DNA from: Clostridia bacterium
Lineage (GTDB): Bacteria > Bacillota > Clostridia > Christensenellales > Borkfalkiaceae
Assembly: GCA_017505675.1 (NCBI GenBank)
Contig: JAFVOV010000012.1
Span: 1 to 6,251 of the forward strand
Reading direction: 5' to 3'
DNA: 6,251 bases
Made by a program: the position numbers and the translations under genes. Positions 4,911 through 6,251 of this stretch are shown piece by piece. How positions within the stretch are numbered: the stretch's first letter is position 1; each line of letters opens with the position of its first letter. Under the pieces are notes generated by a model. The model was given only the letters and a program-made list of their open reading frames with translations, did no database searches and had not been told where the DNA came from.

Positions 4911-6251
4911 TTATTCTATTTCTTTTTTTACTTGCAAATCAGATATCTCCACTAGTTCATTATTGATATAGTTGTAATTACCAATATAATTTAATAGTTC
5001 TTTTTTTCCTTTTATATCTACAGTAATATCTGCGCTTGTTTTATCATAGTCCAAACGAATCGAAACATCATTATGACCAAATTTTTTCGCTAAAAGTTTT
5101 TTATGTATAGAAAAAACATCTTTAAAACAACAATTTACGCTTACATAATTATATTCATCTTTTTCTTTGTCCCATATGCAATACTCAAAACCAAATTTAT
5201 CATATTTTTCCAAAATACTAAAATAAGTTGATATAAATTTACGACAGATGCTATACATCATTTCTTGCTTTAGCAATTTTTTTGCTGACCAAAGCACAAA
5301 ACCTTTTTCTTCTTTTTCTATATTTATAAACTCGTCAAATTTATCTGCAATAATTTGGTCACAATCTTCATCAGATTTAACAGGGAAGGTTTTAACCAAA
5401 TATTTACTATTTTCATTTAAAGTTTCTTGTACCCAATCGTCACTCCATTCGCGTAATATATTGCAATCAAAAATTCTTTGTATTTGATTTATTCTACTAG
5501 ATAATGCATAAATACTATTCTTTCTATCTACAACCATAAAATCACTAATATTTTTTTCTATAACTTTAATTGGTTGTAATATTAAATAGTCTTTATGTTT
5601 AATTAGTAATTGAGTATCAAATTCAATTTCATTATTGCATATTAAAGTACGGACTAAATAGTCGAATGAATTAAAAATTTTCACAATCCCAAATTTTGGC
5701 GAATAATAGAAAGTCAATTTCCCATCTATCGGGTCAAGCAAAATATGGCAAAAATAATTTATATCTATAATACATCCGTGTATTTTACCATCAAATCCTA
5801 ATTGTTTTAGTTCGTTAGAAATTTGTTCTTGTATTTTTCTATATGGAGTAAATATAGACGAATATTTGTTTAAAATTAAAGAAAAATAATTGTAAAAATA
5901 TTTAATATCTTTTATTTTGCTAATTGTTCTTAATCGACCACCCGCACAAATTTTTGTTCCTGTTTTTTGGTTTATAACAAAAAAACTATAGAATCCATTT
6001 TGTTTAACCATATAAAATTTTGCATTATAACATTGTAGTTGCTCATCAATTTTACTCGTTCCTTGAATATATTGTCCCTTGTGTAACAAAAATTGATTAT
6101 ATTGTATCGTATTAATCTCATAATAACCGTCTTTATAATCTATAAACGGATTATAATCTATCCCGATATTAGATGACTTAAATTGAATGTTTTTATTTTT
6201 GTATCCAATTTGGTTATCTGCATACACTTGAACAGTCTCTGTATGAATAGA
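4911..6251 (-). CDS. Large A+T-rich protein of unknown function, 5' end outside the window
   Basis: The frame is open from the stop codon TAA at 4911-4913 to the window edge: 446 visible residues. The first possible start inside the window, a GTG at 6227, has no convincing ribosome binding site and eight open codons precede it, so the true start is probably beyond 6251. I do not recognise the family. Counted from that GTG, two stretches look like ordered cores: 129-176, YRKIQEQISNELKQLGFDG followed by IHGCIIDI and LLDPIDGKLTFYYSP; and 243-265, SSRINQIQRIF with ILREWSDDW. There is no membrane segment, and acidic and lysine residues are mixed throughout. Three of four hand-counted 60-base rows are about 22-28% G+C, with one as low as 18%, against about 43-48% in pflB, and codons are strongly A/T-ending. 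That suggests horizontal acquisition, for example from a phage or integrative element, but no mobility gene is visible. Confidence 0.85.
   Translation of the reverse strand, partial: SIHTETVQVYADNQIGYKNKNIQFKSSNIGIDYNPFIDYKDGYYEINTIQYNQFLLHKGQYIQGTSKIDEQLQCYNAKFYMVKQNGFYSFFVINQKTGTKICAGGRLRTISKIKDIKYFYNYFSLILNKYSSIFTPYRKIQEQISNELKQLGFDGKIHGCIIDINYFCHILLDPIDGKLTFYYSPKFGIVKIFNSFDYLVRTLICNNEIEFDTQLLIKHKDYLILQPIKVIEKNISDFMVVDRKNSIYALSSRINQIQRIFDCNILREWSDDWVQETLNENSKYLVKTFPVKSDEDCDQIIADKFDEFINIEKEEKGFVLWSAKKLLKQEMMYSICRKFISTYFSILEKYDKFGFEYCIWDKEKDEYNYVSVNCCFKDVFSIHKKLLAKKFGHNDVSIRLDYDKTSADITVDIKGKKELLNYIGNYNYINNELVEISDLQVKKEIE

Noticed and set aside
5248..5487. 79-codon plus-strand frame inside the A+T-rich gene
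   Set aside because: Antisense to a much longer open frame, low-complexity Ser/Phe/Ile composition and no ribosome binding site.

Overview
The window looks like chromosomal DNA from an anaerobic, low-G+C member of the Bacillota, probably a Clostridia-like gut lineage. The reasons are pyruvate formate-lyase genes behind a ZTP (pfl-motif) riboswitch, strong AAGGAGG-type ribosome binding sites, sigma-A-type promoters and intrinsic terminators. The lineage is an inference; there is no rRNA or other marker. All genes lie on the minus strand, so transcription runs from the high to the low coordinates.

In transcription order: (1) 4911-6251 is a very A+T-rich gene of unknown function whose start lies beyond the window. 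(2) 4213-4752 is a 179-residue basic protein of unknown function with its own promoter and a strong terminator. (3) 2600-4024 is glnA, a type I glutamine synthetase, with its own promoter at 4058-4086 and a terminator at 2560-2593. (4) 2364-2541 holds a consensus promoter and a leader with a ZTP riboswitch whose last helix overlaps an intrinsic terminator. (5) 132-2363 is pflB, pyruvate formate-lyase. (6) 1-117 is the first 39 codons of pflA, the radical-SAM enzyme that activates PflB, 14 bases after the pflB stop codon.

PflA installs the glycyl radical on PflB. PflB then splits pyruvate and CoA into acetyl-CoA and formate. Formate can feed 10-formyl-tetrahydrofolate, which purine synthesis consumes. 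ZTP/ZMP accumulates when that cofactor runs short, so a ZTP-activated pflBA operon makes sense. GlnA supplies glutamine, also needed for purines, but it has separate promoter and terminator signals, so any link to pflBA is only inferred.

I found no tRNA, rRNA, CRISPR array, insertion sequence or attachment site, and no clearly new multi-gene system. The points most worth a second look are the third complementary arm in the pfl leader next to the ribosome binding site, the inverted repeat over the glnA promoter, and the A+T-rich orphan gene at the right edge.
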